Assembly: GCF_000758585.1 (NCBI RefSeq)
Contig: NZ_CP009281.1
Span: 4,526,001 to 4,590,000 of the forward strand
Direction: 5' to 3'
Source of the DNA: Paenibacillus sp. FSL R5-0345
GTDB lineage: Bacteria; Bacillota; Bacilli; Paenibacillales; Paenibacillaceae
Length of the DNA: 64,000 bases
The position numbers and the translations under genes are program-made. Shown here piece by piece: positions 42,818 through 51,569 of this stretch (position 1 is the first letter of the stretch; every line of letters begins with the position of its first letter). The notes beneath the pieces were generated by a model, which saw nothing but the letters and a program-made list of their open reading frames with translations, was not told the DNA's origin and searched no databases.

Positions 42818-44140
42818 TTAGTTATTACCTTTGAATTTGTCCAACTTGTCACCAAAACGTTCAGCAAGCGTAAAGCTAAGGCCTTCGTTGCTTAGAGAAA
42901 CGTTAGGGTTGTTCAATACTTCTTTAGGAGCTCTGTCTCTGCTGTTGCTGCGTTCAGGTCTAGCAGTAGGTGCTGGAGCTTCTTCTGTTTCTTTGATGCT
43001 TAGGCTAACACGTTTCTCGGATGGGTTGAAGTCGAGTACTTTCACTTGAACTTCTTGTCCTTCTTTCAATACTTCGTGTGGAGTAGCAATGTGTTTGTGG
43101 GAGATTTGCGAAATGTGCACAAGACCTTCCACCCCTGGAAGCAATTCAACGAATGCTCCGAAGTTCACAAGACGTTTTACAACGCCTGTTACAACATCAC
43201 CGATGTTAATTTCGCCAGCAGCAGAGTCCCAAGGACCTGGAGCAGCAGTTTTGATACTCAAGCTGATTTTTCCTTTTTCAGGATCAACCTTAAGTACTTT
43301 AACACGTACTTTATCACCTTCGGAAACTACATCAGAAGGTTTCTCTACGTGATTCCAAGCGATTTCGGATACGTGTACAAGACCATCAACTCCACCAACA
43401 TCAACAAATGCGCCGAATTGAGTTAGACGTTGTACAGTACCTTCAATGATTTGACCTTCAGACAGTTCAGCCATAATTTTGAGCTTGTTGGCTTCGAACT
43501 CTTCTTCAAGGACTTCTTTAGCGGACAGGATTACTTTGCTGTTCTCACGGTCAAGTTCTTTCACTTTAACGCGCAGGGTACGGCCTTTGTAATCACTGAA
43601 ATCTTCAACGAAATGACGCTCAACCATAGAAGCAGGGATAAATCCACGTGCTCCAACATCAGCAACTAGACCGCCTTTAACAACGTCAGCTACAGTAACT
43701 TCGAAAGCTTCTTGGGAAGCAAAGTATTTCTCAAGATCTTCCCATGATTTTTCGCTATCAACAGCACGTTTGGAAAGAACAAGGCTTTCTTTGTTGTCGT
43801 TGATGCTAACAACTTTACATTCTACTTCCTGTCCAACTTCTACTGCTGCTGCAGCGTTGTCCAGTTGTACTGCGGACAATTCGCGAATCGGAATCACGCC
43901 GTCGTATTTATATCCAATGCTTACATAAGCTTGGTTATCTTCGATTTTGACGATTGTTCCTTTCACGGTATCGCCTTTTTTCAAAGAAATGATTTCCAAG
44001 TCAGCTTGGTTAGTCACTTCTTCTTCGTTAACGGCAGCAACTTCTTCTACAGCTCCGTTATTTTCTGTCACAGCGGATTCCACCGCTTCTACGGTTTCAT
44101 TACTCTCCGTAGTTTCCTGATTTTTAATTTCTTCAGACAT
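42818..44140 (-). CDS. S1-domain RNA-binding protein (RpsA-like, YpfD type)
   Basis: The 440-aa product has an acidic N-terminus (about 50 residues rich in Glu) and four S1 RNA-binding repeats, beginning at about KKGDTVKGTIVKIEDNQAYVSIG, ASQEAFEVTVADVVKGGLVADVG, SEGQIIEGTVQRLTQFGAFVDVG and NIGDVVTGVVKRLVNFGAFVELL. It belongs to the ribosomal S1-like group found at this place in Bacillus and Paenibacillus. It is shorter than six-repeat S1 and may not be a true ribosomal subunit. Confidence 0.9.
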   Translation of the reverse strand: MSEEIKNQETTESNETVEAVESAVTENNGAVEEVAAVNEEEVTNQADLEIISLKKGDTVKGTIVKIEDNQAYVSIGYKYDGVIPIRELSAVQLDNAAAAVEVGQEVECKVVSINDNKESLVLSKRAVDSEKSWEDLEKYFASQEAFEVTVADVVKGGLVADVGARGFIPASMVERHFVEDFSDYKGRTLRVKVKELDRENSKVILSAKEVLEEEFEANKLKIMAELSEGQIIEGTVQRLTQFGAFVDVGGVDGLVHVSEIAWNHVEKPSDVVSEGDKVRVKVLKVDPEKGKISLSIKTAAPGPWDSAAGEINIGDVVTGVVKRLVNFGAFVELLPGVEGLVHISQISHKHIATPHEVLKEGQEVQVKVLDFNPSEKRVSLSIKETEEAPAPTARPERSNSRDRAPKEVLNNPNVSLSNEGLSFTLAERFGDKLDKFKGNN

Positions 44141-44315
44141 GTGATTAGCCTCCTCGATTCAAAACCCCATTTATTTAAACCTGCGTATAGCAGAGTTCAA
44201 AACAAGCACTGCTTGGCATTACAAATTACACTTGAAGATAGTATGTTCCAAAAAATAGCGACTATGCCGTTATTTAATCGTAGTACTGGACGAAATTTAT
44301 TATTTCGTTTATCCC

Positions 44316-44903
44316 TTAACTAACAGTTGGTATACCCGACTTCTTCATCTCGTTGATGCGTTCCATAATGACATCGGTAACAGCCTCGAGAGATTCACTT
44401 CCTGCACCGGCAAATTGACTGAGATCTATAGGAGCCCCATAGACAACAACCATCCGTCGAAAGGGTTTGTACTCACCGACAATAGCAGCTGGAACAACTG
44501 CAGCACCGCTTCGAAGTGCGAAGCTTGCAGCCCCTTTCTTGGCAACTCCGGCGTCAGAGTTACGCGTACCCTCCGGGAAGATACCCATGACATTACCACT
44601 ACGAAGTGTGTTAAGGGCCGTTTTAATGGATTCTTTGCTTACGCCACCACGTTTGACCGGAAAAGCGCCCAATTTGTTAATGAGCCAGCCAAGCACAGGA
44701 ACCTCAAACAGTTCTGCCTTAGCCATATACTTTACCTGACGGTCTAGCTTAATCCCAATAGTCATCGGATCTAGCAAACTAATATGGTTGGCACAGAGCA
44801 GCACCCCGCCCTCCTTTGGCACATTCTCTTCCCCCACAATCTTAAGCGGGAAAACAATTGCGTAAATCAAGCGAAGCAATCCTCGGCAAAATACATAAAT
44901 CAT
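44316..44903 (-). CDS. plsC: 1-acyl-glycerol-3-phosphate acyltransferase
   Basis: PlsC acylates lysophosphatidic acid to phosphatidic acid. The 195-aa product has the HxxxxD box in CANHISLLDPM near 36-46, the substrate-binding FPEGTRNSDAGV near 118 and an N-terminal membrane-associated helix. It overlaps the cmk stop by four bases. Together with gpsA and plsY it covers most of phosphatidate synthesis in this stretch. Confidence 0.93.
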   Translation of the reverse strand: MIYVFCRGLLRLIYAIVFPLKIVGEENVPKEGGVLLCANHISLLDPMTIGIKLDRQVKYMAKAELFEVPVLGWLINKLGAFPVKRGGVSKESIKTALNTLRSGNVMGIFPEGTRNSDAGVAKKGAASFALRSGAAVVPAAIVGEYKPFRRMVVVYGAPIDLSQFAGAGSESLEAVTDVIMERINEMKKSGIPTVS

Positions 44904-45610
44904 AAATGATTTCTCTCCCCGTCAACATGAGATCTGCAATGGGATACAATGGCCTCAACGACTTGATTGATATCCATATAGGTCGTGTCCAGAAGAATTG
45001 CATCTTCCGCACGGCGCAGCGGTGAAATCTCCCGTCCTTCATCCAGACGATCTCGCTGTGCAATATCATGTTCAAGCTGCTGAAGTGTCACCGATTCCGC
45101 GTCTCTCAATTCCTTATAACGACGGAGAGCTCTTTCTTCCACACTTGCCGTCATAAAAATCTTTACTTCGGCATCGGGCAGCACGGTTGTACCGATATCG
45201 CGGCCATCCATTACAACGCCTTTGCGAAGCGCCATCTGACGCTGCAAATGACTGAGTCTGGACCTTACACCTTCGATCTTCGAATACTGCGACACAAGGC
45301 CGCTAACCTGAAGACTCCGAATATGCGGCGTTACGTCTTCCCCATTAATCAGCACCTTTTGGATGTCTTTTTCCGGTATAAGCTCAATAACCATGTCGCG
45401 AACCTTCTGGTTCACTTGATTCTGATCTTCCGGCTCTATGCCTTCACGGATCATATACCAGGTGATTGCCCGGTACATTGCGCCTGTGTCGACATAAATA
45501 TAAGACAGCTTCTGGGCTACCAATCGGGCTACAGTACTCTTGCCTGCCCCGGCAGGTCCGTCGATGGCGACGTTAATTCTGTCGTAAGTATGTGTACCCT
45601 GCCTATCCAA
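44900..45610 (-). CDS. cmk: Cytidylate kinase
   Basis: Cmk phosphorylates CMP and dCMP. The start is a TTG at 45610 with GAGGAGG nine bases upstream; the frame continues upstream but the family's N-terminus (INVAIDGPAGAGKST) begins soon after this TTG. The 236-aa product has that P-loop at about residues 11-25, then YVDTGAMYRAITWYMI and GRDIGTTVLPDA. It lies before plsC as in B. subtilis. Confidence 0.94.
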   Translation of the reverse strand: MDRQGTHTYDRINVAIDGPAGAGKSTVARLVAQKLSYIYVDTGAMYRAITWYMIREGIEPEDQNQVNQKVRDMVIELIPEKDIQKVLINGEDVTPHIRSLQVSGLVSQYSKIEGVRSRLSHLQRQMALRKGVVMDGRDIGTTVLPDAEVKIFMTASVEERALRRYKELRDAESVTLQQLEHDIAQRDRLDEGREISPLRRAEDAILLDTTYMDINQVVEAIVSHCRSHVDGERNHL

Positions 45611-45723
45611 CGGGGCATTCCTCCTCAAACACTCTTTCATAAGAAAAGCATCTAGCGATGTCAAGTTCGTTCCTGCAATATCAAGAAGCACATACAATTG
45701 GATATGCTTGATGATATTATCAA

Positions 45724-45746
45724 GAAAAAAGCAGGCATTGCCTGCG
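45724..45746 (-). terminator. Terminator after the PilZ gene
   Basis: GCAGGC/GCCTGC (6 bp) with an ATT loop is followed on the minus strand by TTTTTTC. It lies between the PilZ gene and cmk. Confidence 0.75.
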
Positions 45747-45817
45747 ACTTATAAAATTATACCACAGTTTATACGTCAGTGCAAAATCAGAACGCTTAAT
45801 AGAGCTTAGAAAAATGC

Positions 45818-46471
45818 CTATCGGTTGCGGAAATCAAACTGACGTTCAAAGCAATAACGTATTATTTTCTGACGCTCATTATCTGTAATAGCCACAAATT
45901 TCACCATGGCCAATTGACGCCCATTTTCAAGCTTTTTAATTCGCACCACTTCACCCTCAAAATCCACATGCTCAATACTACCGTTTCTATACGGCACTAG
46001 AACCCAGCAGGACAATTTCGCCCCCACATCGAGCTTCACCTGGTTATCCACCAAGAAAGAGGTTCCTCCTCCACCAATATCATCTGTACGTACAAGGAAT
46101 CTTTTACCAAGGTTATCCTTCACAGCTAATTCAAGATCTGCATTCACTCGAAAAAAGCTCCGTCTCTGAATTTTGAAAATTGAATCCGCCTCTGGTTTTT
46201 GGATCCGTACCATACGAATTACATCTTCTTTAAACCCGAGAACATGAGTATTAAAGTAATTCTTAATGCCGCCCTCAGTTATAAAGTAAACCGAAAGCTC
46301 GTCCCCCATAAAAAGTCGTTTTAGACGACCGTTACTCTCCTGCATAGGGATTTCAATCAGAAACGCGTCGTTTTCTGTCTCTGCAATTCTCGATCTATAT
46401 TCAACTTCTGCTTCAGCAGCGTCACTGGAAGCAACCTGTATGTATAGATATTCATTAATTTTAGGATACAA
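45818..46471 (-). CDS. PilZ-domain protein (YpfA type), c-di-GMP effector candidate
   Basis: The ~217-aa product has an N-terminal YcgR-like domain and a C-terminal PilZ domain. The c-di-GMP arginines are in QRRSFFRVN (RxxxR, near residue 105), followed by DDIGGGG where most PilZ domains have DxSxxG. In B. subtilis YpfA/DgrA slows motility when c-di-GMP is high. The start is uncertain; a TTG at 46471 has a GGCGGTG site, with other TTG/GTG codons at 46486 and 46480. The window also has a c-di-GMP riboswitch. Confidence 0.8.
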   Translation of the reverse strand: MYPKINEYLYIQVASSDAAEAEVEYRSRIAETENDAFLIEIPMQESNGRLKRLFMGDELSVYFITEGGIKNYFNTHVLGFKEDVIRMVRIQKPEADSIFKIQRRSFFRVNADLELAVKDNLGKRFLVRTDDIGGGGTSFLVDNQVKLDVGAKLSCWVLVPYRNGSIEHVDFEGEVVRIKKLENGRQLAMVKFVAITDNERQKIIRYCFERQFDFRNR

Positions 46472-46561
46472 AGATGTCACCGCCAAATCAGTATAGTTAA
46501 CAATGATTATAGCATGGGAATATCACCCAATGAGATAAATATTATTTGAACTTAAAAATAA

Positions 46562-46596
46562 AACAGGGCTCATCCATAATATGGATAAGCCCTGTT
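46562..46596 (-). terminator. Terminator after ypeB
   Basis: AACAGGGCT/AGCCCTGTT plus ATCCATA/TATGGAT form a stem of about 15 bp, followed on the minus strand by TTTATTTTTAA. It lies right at the ypeB stop. Confidence 0.85.
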
Positions 46597-46599
46597 CTT

Positions 46600-47958
46600 T
46601 CACTTTTGTTCAACTCCCGAAGAAGCTCTGATTTCTTCCACAGACTCTTCAATGCCATCATCCGCATTAAGATAAATACGATACTGAGTACCATTCACCT
46701 CTCCGCCAAATTCGTAAGTCAAGACTTCTACGGAGTCCTCATTTTTAATCCAAGCCATGCGATGATAGTTCTCCTTGAAATCCGAATTCAGGAATTTCTT
46801 TGCTTCCGCAAGGGAGAGCTTAGGCTTTGGAATCTTACGATTGTCCTTATGTTCATTGACATATTCGCTAGCCTCAAATCCAACCGTTGTCCCAGTATCA
46901 AGTCCTATGCGAATCGTCATTTTCTCAGGATAAATCAACACATCGTTCTGGCTGGTTACAAAGGTTAAATTCCCAATATTATCATAACGGTCAGCGTTCA
47001 CCGCAGTCATATGAGGATATCCCTTTTTCTTAAGAAACTGCTCTGCCTTGGTAACCGCCTCTTCTAAAGATACCTTAGCTGGACCAATCTCACGGTTATC
47101 ATAATAAGAGATCAGCAAACCACCATTTTTGGTGAAATCCATACTGATAATCTGCTTATTATTCGAACCGCTGACAGTAGCCGTATAGGAAGGCCAATCC
47201 GTATTTTTTCCGTTTTCTTTCACATCTACCTTAGCATTGGAGCCTGCATTTGCAAACTTAATGGCTTTACGTTTGATATCTTCAACTGAAACAGGGGTGC
47301 CCCCCAGCATTTTTACAGAACGTTTATCGTAAATGCTTGCAACTGAAGGACCCCAATCCAGTTCAGGGTAACCTTCGACACGTTTGTCCACCGACTTGAA
47401 GCCGTCAATAATCGAATTATCCTCTGCCTTTTTCTCTGTAGCCAGTGCGGTTTCGACATCCATCCAGCGCAGGCGGCTACCGATCACTTTATTCTGAACA
47501 TCTTGCAAATCTTTAGAGATTTCTCCAGAACTCTTATACAATGCTTTTAAATTGCTCAATTCGCCATCTGTCAAAGGCTTCTTAGTGAAATCACGAATCC
47601 CGGCTTTATAAGAAAAGTTAGAGATTTTGGACAGAAACTCCTCCGTTTTGCTAAATGGCAGTAATGTGAGCGGCAACTGATTAATTTCATTTTGCGCTTC
47701 ACTGGTCATCCGCCACACATTAACAAGTCCTTTGCGGTGCATCCCGTTAGAAGCGGAGTTAACAGCTAGTGTGTTCCCGAGCTCTCCATGAAGACGTTCC
47801 ACATGGTAAGACAAATCATGAAAGGCACGCTGATATTGGTTCTCCGCCTTAATTAGAATCGCATTCTTCTCCTGATTCTCCTGATAACCCCACACGAGCG
47901 CTCCAATTAACAGCAGCGCAGTCAGGGGGAACATTACAGCACTTAATCTTTTGTACAT
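46600..47958 (-). CDS. ypeB: Germination protein YpeB
   Basis: YpeB supports the cortex-lytic enzyme SleB in spores. The 452-aa product has an N-terminal membrane anchor (VMFPLTALLLIGALVWGY) followed by a helical region and repeated PepSY-like modules (SLEEAVTKAEQFLKKKGYP and later SLAEAKKFLN). In Bacillus it is the second gene of sleB-ypeB; here no sleB precedes it. The neighbours upstream are a small cysteine-pair protein and prsW. Confidence 0.92.
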   Translation of the reverse strand: MYKRLSAVMFPLTALLLIGALVWGYQENQEKNAILIKAENQYQRAFHDLSYHVERLHGELGNTLAVNSASNGMHRKGLVNVWRMTSEAQNEINQLPLTLLPFSKTEEFLSKISNFSYKAGIRDFTKKPLTDGELSNLKALYKSSGEISKDLQDVQNKVIGSRLRWMDVETALATEKKAEDNSIIDGFKSVDKRVEGYPELDWGPSVASIYDKRSVKMLGGTPVSVEDIKRKAIKFANAGSNAKVDVKENGKNTDWPSYTATVSGSNNKQIISMDFTKNGGLLISYYDNREIGPAKVSLEEAVTKAEQFLKKKGYPHMTAVNADRYDNIGNLTFVTSQNDVLIYPEKMTIRIGLDTGTTVGFEASEYVNEHKDNRKIPKPKLSLAEAKKFLNSDFKENYHRMAWIKNEDSVEVLTYEFGGEVNGTQYRIYLNADDGIEESVEEIRASSGVEQK

Positions 47959-48096
47959 AGGGCTACAAGACTCCTTTCGATAGCTTATTGGCGTTAGTTT
48001 GACAATAAACTGGGAGTCTTATGCACCCGTCTGTAACACAATGTGACTAAAGTGTATGAACAAAGCTAATTCCTTCAAAATTTCATATCATAGCAC

Positions 48097-48243
48097 TTAA
48101 GCTCTCTCTTCAATCTCAAAGCCACTGCTATTACTGCAAAGGCATTGCTTAAAGCCGGTCTGAATAACACCCTGCTCTTTTATCCCTCTTAATATGTAGG
48201 TCTCACCGCATTGTTTGCAAAGTATACGGACTTTTATACGCAA
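48097..48243 (-). CDS. Small cysteine-pair protein (zinc-ribbon-like)
   Basis: The 48-aa product from the TTG at 48243 (AGAGGTG seven bases upstream) starts MRIKVRILCKQCGETYILRG and ends KQCLCSNSSGFEIEERA. CKQC and CLC, about 20 residues apart, suggest one small metal-binding site. The longer frame to 48312 contains that ribosome site and would overlap prsW. I know no function. Confidence 0.55.
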   Translation of the reverse strand: MRIKVRILCKQCGETYILRGIKEQGVIQTGFKQCLCSNSSGFEIEERA

Positions 48244-48317
48244 AAAAAGACACCTCTCTCCTCTCTGGAATTCCCCGCTAAGGAACAATCCTTTGAATAT
48301 AAGTGTGTCCATCTCGA

Positions 48318-49013
48318 TTATAGGTTAACCTCTTCTTCTCGTTTCAGAAAGCGGAAAGGGGATCGGCTATTAGCCCTATCCACTTTCCCCATTCCTCCGT
48401 ACCAGAGAATAGCCATCAGAGGAACAATAAACCATATCCAGTAGTTAGCTGTCGTACTCAAAATAAAGTCATAAATCCCATGCCACAGCCATGGCAACAA
48501 GATAGAGATCAACAGAATCCCTTTTGTTTTAGCCCCTTTTGAGAACTTGGCTCTCCCTAAGTGATATCCCATGATCACACCAAACATAGCGTGTCCAGAA
48601 ACCGGAAGCAGCGCTCTCAGGAACATGGAACCGATTGATGCATTGCTATACCAAGCATACATTATATTTTCTATTGTTGCGAAGCCGAGCGAAATCGCTA
48701 CGGCGTATAGTATCCCATCATATGGCTCGTCAAATTCGGTGTGATTGTAAATCATATGGTAAAGCACAAACCATTTTAGACATTCTTCCACGCCAGCGGA
48801 TATGAGAAACGACTCCACATAAGGACCGCCATTCAGCCCCAGCATTAGTCCTCTCTGAATGATCATAACAGGGAATACAATCAGAAGGCCTAGCAGGAAC
48901 ACCTTAATAACGATATGAAGCGGTTCTTGATCATACTTGTCTTTCAGATAAAAAAAGGTCAGCAGAGCAAGTCCCGGCGCTACTGCCGACGAAATAACCG
49001 ATAACACGAGCAC
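48318..49013 (-). CDS. prsW: PrsW-family intramembrane protease
   Basis: In B. subtilis PrsW makes the first cut in the anti-sigma factor RsiW. The 231-aa polytopic protein starts at a GTG (GGAGG seven bases upstream) and has the conserved EECLKWFVLYH near residue 74, followed by FDEPYDGILYAVAISLGFATIENI and a later HAMFGVIMGYHLG. An ECF sigma/anti-sigma pair is present at 13384-14567 and could be its target; this is an inference. Repeat copy D lies upstream. Confidence 0.9.
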   Translation of the reverse strand: MLVLSVISSAVAPGLALLTFFYLKDKYDQEPLHIVIKVFLLGLLIVFPVMIIQRGLMLGLNGGPYVESFLISAGVEECLKWFVLYHMIYNHTEFDEPYDGILYAVAISLGFATIENIMYAWYSNASIGSMFLRALLPVSGHAMFGVIMGYHLGRAKFSKGAKTKGILLISILLPWLWHGIYDFILSTTANYWIWFIVPLMAILWYGGMGKVDRANSRSPFRFLKREEEVNL

Positions 49014-49136
49014 CGAATAACCTCCCTATATCCCTAGCGCCTTATTCTGCTGATTACAGCAAGGCAGATAACAGCTTTAATTCAAGAATGACCGCCACAC
49101 CATCAAGAACAAGACTAGGGCTAATCAGCCAAGCAT

Positions 49137-49230
49137 AAACGCCTTTGGCGTCCTTATAAGGACGGTAAGCGTTTATGCGAGAAATATAAGGATAGAGTAT
49201 AGTGTGAAACTTATACTTTCTTATATTTCA
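49137..49230 (-). repeat. Dispersed two-hairpin intergenic repeat, copy D
   Basis: This is the most complete copy. AAACGCC...GCGTTT encloses a perfect GTCCTTATAAGGAC palindrome (49150-49163), and a second hairpin pairs ATATAAGGATAGAGTATA with TTATACTTTCTTATAT. It lies between mecA and prsW, 124 bases upstream of prsW. Confidence 0.85.
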
Positions 49231-49260
49231 AAATGATGCTCATCAGCCCTATCATGCTAA

Positions 49261-49875
49261 TTAATCCTGACGCTTAAAATGAGTGCACAACAACTGGACT
49301 GCATTCTCCGACATTACTGTCTTCCCGTATTCGTCGAGAACAGCTTCTGTAACCGGTGAGGAATCTCCAAACTCGGCAAGTACGCCAACAAGACCTGACA
49401 ACGCCGTTTCTTCAAATTCCTTTGGATCGAAGTACAGATACCATTTATTGTTATAAGAATACAGTTTCCCCTGGGAAGTAATATTACCGATGAGCACATG
49501 AGCGGCTTCAACAAGAACCTCGAAATCGCGGAATGCATATACAATGGAGTCGCTTTGTTCAAGAGTAACTTCCATTTCGTAAATCTCTTCTGGCAATTCT
49601 TCTTCCCCGGACGCACCGTACTGATGGTGATCATATTTTCCTCGGGTCACTATAACGACCATGCCTTGCGCGGGCAATGCGAAAACTTCTACGGCAAGCG
49701 GACCAGTAGCATCAAAACCTAGTTCACTATATGCTTGATCCATCATCTCCGTAAACAGGTCATGTACCTTGGGAACTTCCTGCCACATGTCTTCCTTCTG
49801 GATGCCCCGCTCGCTCAGGTCGTCAAAAGTGAGGAAAATCCGTATCTTATCTTGACTTAATCGCTCTATTCTCAT
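49261..49875 (-). CDS. mecA: Adaptor protein MecA (MecA/YpbH family)
   Basis: MecA-type adaptors deliver substrates to the ClpC/ClpP protease. From the ATG at 49875 (AAAGGAGG, eight bases upstream) the 204-aa product starts MRIERLSQDKIRIFLTFDDL SERGI in the family style, has an acidic linker (GASGEEELPEEIYEMEV) and a C-terminal ClpC-binding half with YRF-like elements (WYLYFDPKEFEETAL). It may be MecA or its paralogue YpbH; position does not decide. Confidence 0.88.
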   Translation of the reverse strand: MRIERLSQDKIRIFLTFDDLSERGIQKEDMWQEVPKVHDLFTEMMDQAYSELGFDATGPLAVEVFALPAQGMVVIVTRGKYDHHQYGASGEEELPEEIYEMEVTLEQSDSIVYAFRDFEVLVEAAHVLIGNITSQGKLYSYNNKWYLYFDPKEFEETALSGLVGVLAEFGDSSPVTEAVLDEYGKTVMSENAVQLLCTHFKRQD

Positions 49876-50074
49876 GACAGGATCCTCCTTTTGCAAGCTC
49901 ATTTATTATAATGTATGATGAGTCCCGAGTAATGAGCCAAAAATGGTTACTATGTATGTATGTTATCATTTTGCAGAGATAAATGCACGAAAATAAATAT
50001 ATAAAATCCTCTAAAACGTTGCCACTACTGAAGAGCCTATTCTACTTCATAAACCATTTTCAAGAGCTTGAATA

Positions 50075-50120
50075 TAAAAAAGAATCATCCTGAGGAATAT
50101 TTCATCCTCAAAATGATTCT
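50075..50120 (-). terminator. Terminator after the gene at 50138
   Basis: AGAATCAT/ATGATTCT and TGAGGA/TCCTCA pair into a long stem, followed on the minus strand by TTTTTTAT. Confidence 0.8.
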
Positions 50121-50137
50121 GAAGGAGACCTTTACGG

Positions 50138-50521
50138 TTACAATCCCGGTATGGCTGTATGCGTATCTTTTAGAATCTGCTCCACTTCGCTCTTCACTTC
50201 AGGATTGTTGCGAATGAAATCCTTTAGTAATTTGAGATTGGATTCTTTTGATTTTGCCGGCGATTCCATTTTATGCTCAGAAGTTCCATTGTTCGAGCCA
50301 TTACTTTGCGCATTATTGCTTGCATTACTGCTTGAAGCAGCAGTGTTACCAAATCCTGTCGTAGCCATACCAATTATTTTTTCTTTTGCTTTATCTGCGG
50401 CCCCGCTCATGGAACCACCTGATTGCCCCAGCGAAGACATTAAAGAATTCCGCTTTTTGGACATAATCATACTGGCTGCGGCGCCCATCAGCACCCCGCA
50501 TAAAAATGACGAAGTATTCAT
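50138..50521 (-). CDS. Small membrane-anchored protein of unknown function
   Basis: The 127-aa product starts MNTSSFLCGVLMGAAASMIMSKKR, one short hydrophobic helix with basic residues after it. A low-complexity Ser/Asn/Gly region follows, then a C-terminal helix (LLKDFIRNNPEVKSEVEQILKD). It resembles YtxH-like small proteins in design only. The start at 50521 has AAGGAGG. It is divergent from the polysaccharide deacetylase gene. Confidence 0.65.
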   Translation of the reverse strand: MNTSSFLCGVLMGAAASMIMSKKRNSLMSSLGQSGGSMSGAADKAKEKIIGMATTGFGNTAASSSNASNNAQSNGSNNGTSEHKMESPAKSKESNLKLLKDFIRNNPEVKSEVEQILKDTHTAIPGL

Positions 50522-50606
50522 AATCCCAGCCTCCTTGTATGGTAAAATCATGTTTAGTGTTCGCGTAAAGATTCCAGCTCATACAACCTAATCACAAGAA
50601 AGCGAG

Positions 50607-51500
50607 ATGAAAAAAGTGGGTAAAATGACATCAGTGCTGCTATTAGCTACCTTGCTGCTGACTTCCTGTAGCAATAGCGGAGGAGATAGCAACAATACTA
50701 AGGAAACAACCACAACAAATAATCAGCCCACAGCGGCAGCTACACAGAGCGTAGAAACAGAGGCACCAACAGCGGAAGTTGCAGTCACCCCTACACCTCA
50801 AGCAACATTAGAAGGTGAAACTGCAGGAAGTAACACCAATACTGGGGCTGAAGTTCCACTTCAGTACCATATGAACAAAAATTATGATATCGTCCCCAAT
50901 GAAGAATCAACAAATAAAAAGGTCGTTTTGCTTACTTTCGACGACGGTCCCAAAGATGCGAATATGATTAATCCATTAATGGATATTCTGGACAAGCATC
51001 AAGCCAAAGCTATTTTCTTCGTGAACGGTTACCGTGTTAAAGCGCATCCCGAGCTTTTAGAGTTAATTCATAAACGCGGAGGAATTATTGGCAACCATAG
51101 CTGGGATCATATTATTCTCAAAGACAAGTCTTATGCAGAGGTTAAAAAGCAAATCGAAGATGTTCAGAGCATTGTTAAGGAGACTATCGGTGAAGCCCCT
51201 CACTTTTTCCGCCCTCCACATGGTGCTGGCGGTGATGTCGGCAAAAAGATTGCCGCTGAGAACGGGATGCTATATATGACCTGGTCCAACGGATCTTTAG
51301 ACTGGGAGATGAAAGAGAAAGAAACTGAAAAAACGGATAAATTGATCAAAAATGTAACGGACCAGTTGCACTCCGGGAGTAATATTCTGATGCATGAACT
51401 CCCTTGGACAGTCGAAGCCTTGGATAAGTTGCTTACTACACTTGAAGGCAAAGGCTATAGCTTTGTAGATCCCCGCAGCATTGAGCTTAAGATGCGTTAA
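50607..51500 (+). CDS. Polysaccharide deacetylase lipoprotein (NodB/CE4)
   Basis: The 297-aa product has a lipobox (LLTSC, Cys21), a Ser/Thr/Asn-rich linker of about 60 residues, and a NodB deacetylase domain: TFDDGP at 110-115, the metal motif HSWDH at 164-168, RPPHGAGG near 198 and ILMHE near 255. Members remove acetyl groups from peptidoglycan or chitin-like polymers; the substrate here is not certain. It is a separate unit from its neighbours. Confidence 0.9.
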   Translation: MKKVGKMTSVLLLATLLLTSCSNSGGDSNNTKETTTTNNQPTAAATQSVETEAPTAEVAVTPTPQATLEGETAGSNTNTGAEVPLQYHMNKNYDIVPNEESTNKKVVLLTFDDGPKDANMINPLMDILDKHQAKAIFFVNGYRVKAHPELLELIHKRGGIIGNHSWDHIILKDKSYAEVKKQIEDVQSIVKETIGEAPHFFRPPHGAGGDVGKKIAAENGMLYMTWSNGSLDWEMKEKETEKTDKLIKNVTDQLHSGSNILMHELPWTVEALDKLLTTLEGKGYSFVDPRSIELKMR

Positions 51501-51512
51501 TTCTGGAATAGA

Positions 51513-51562
51513 ACAAAAAAACAGGTAATCACCTTACGAAGAGGTGATTACCTGTTTTTTTA
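51513..51562. terminator. Bidirectional intrinsic terminator
   Basis: A perfect 14-bp stem ACAGGTAATCACCT/AGGTGATTACCTGT with A and T runs on both sides separates the converging deacetylase and metallophosphoesterase genes. Confidence 0.9.
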
Positions 51563-51569
51563 TCACTAA

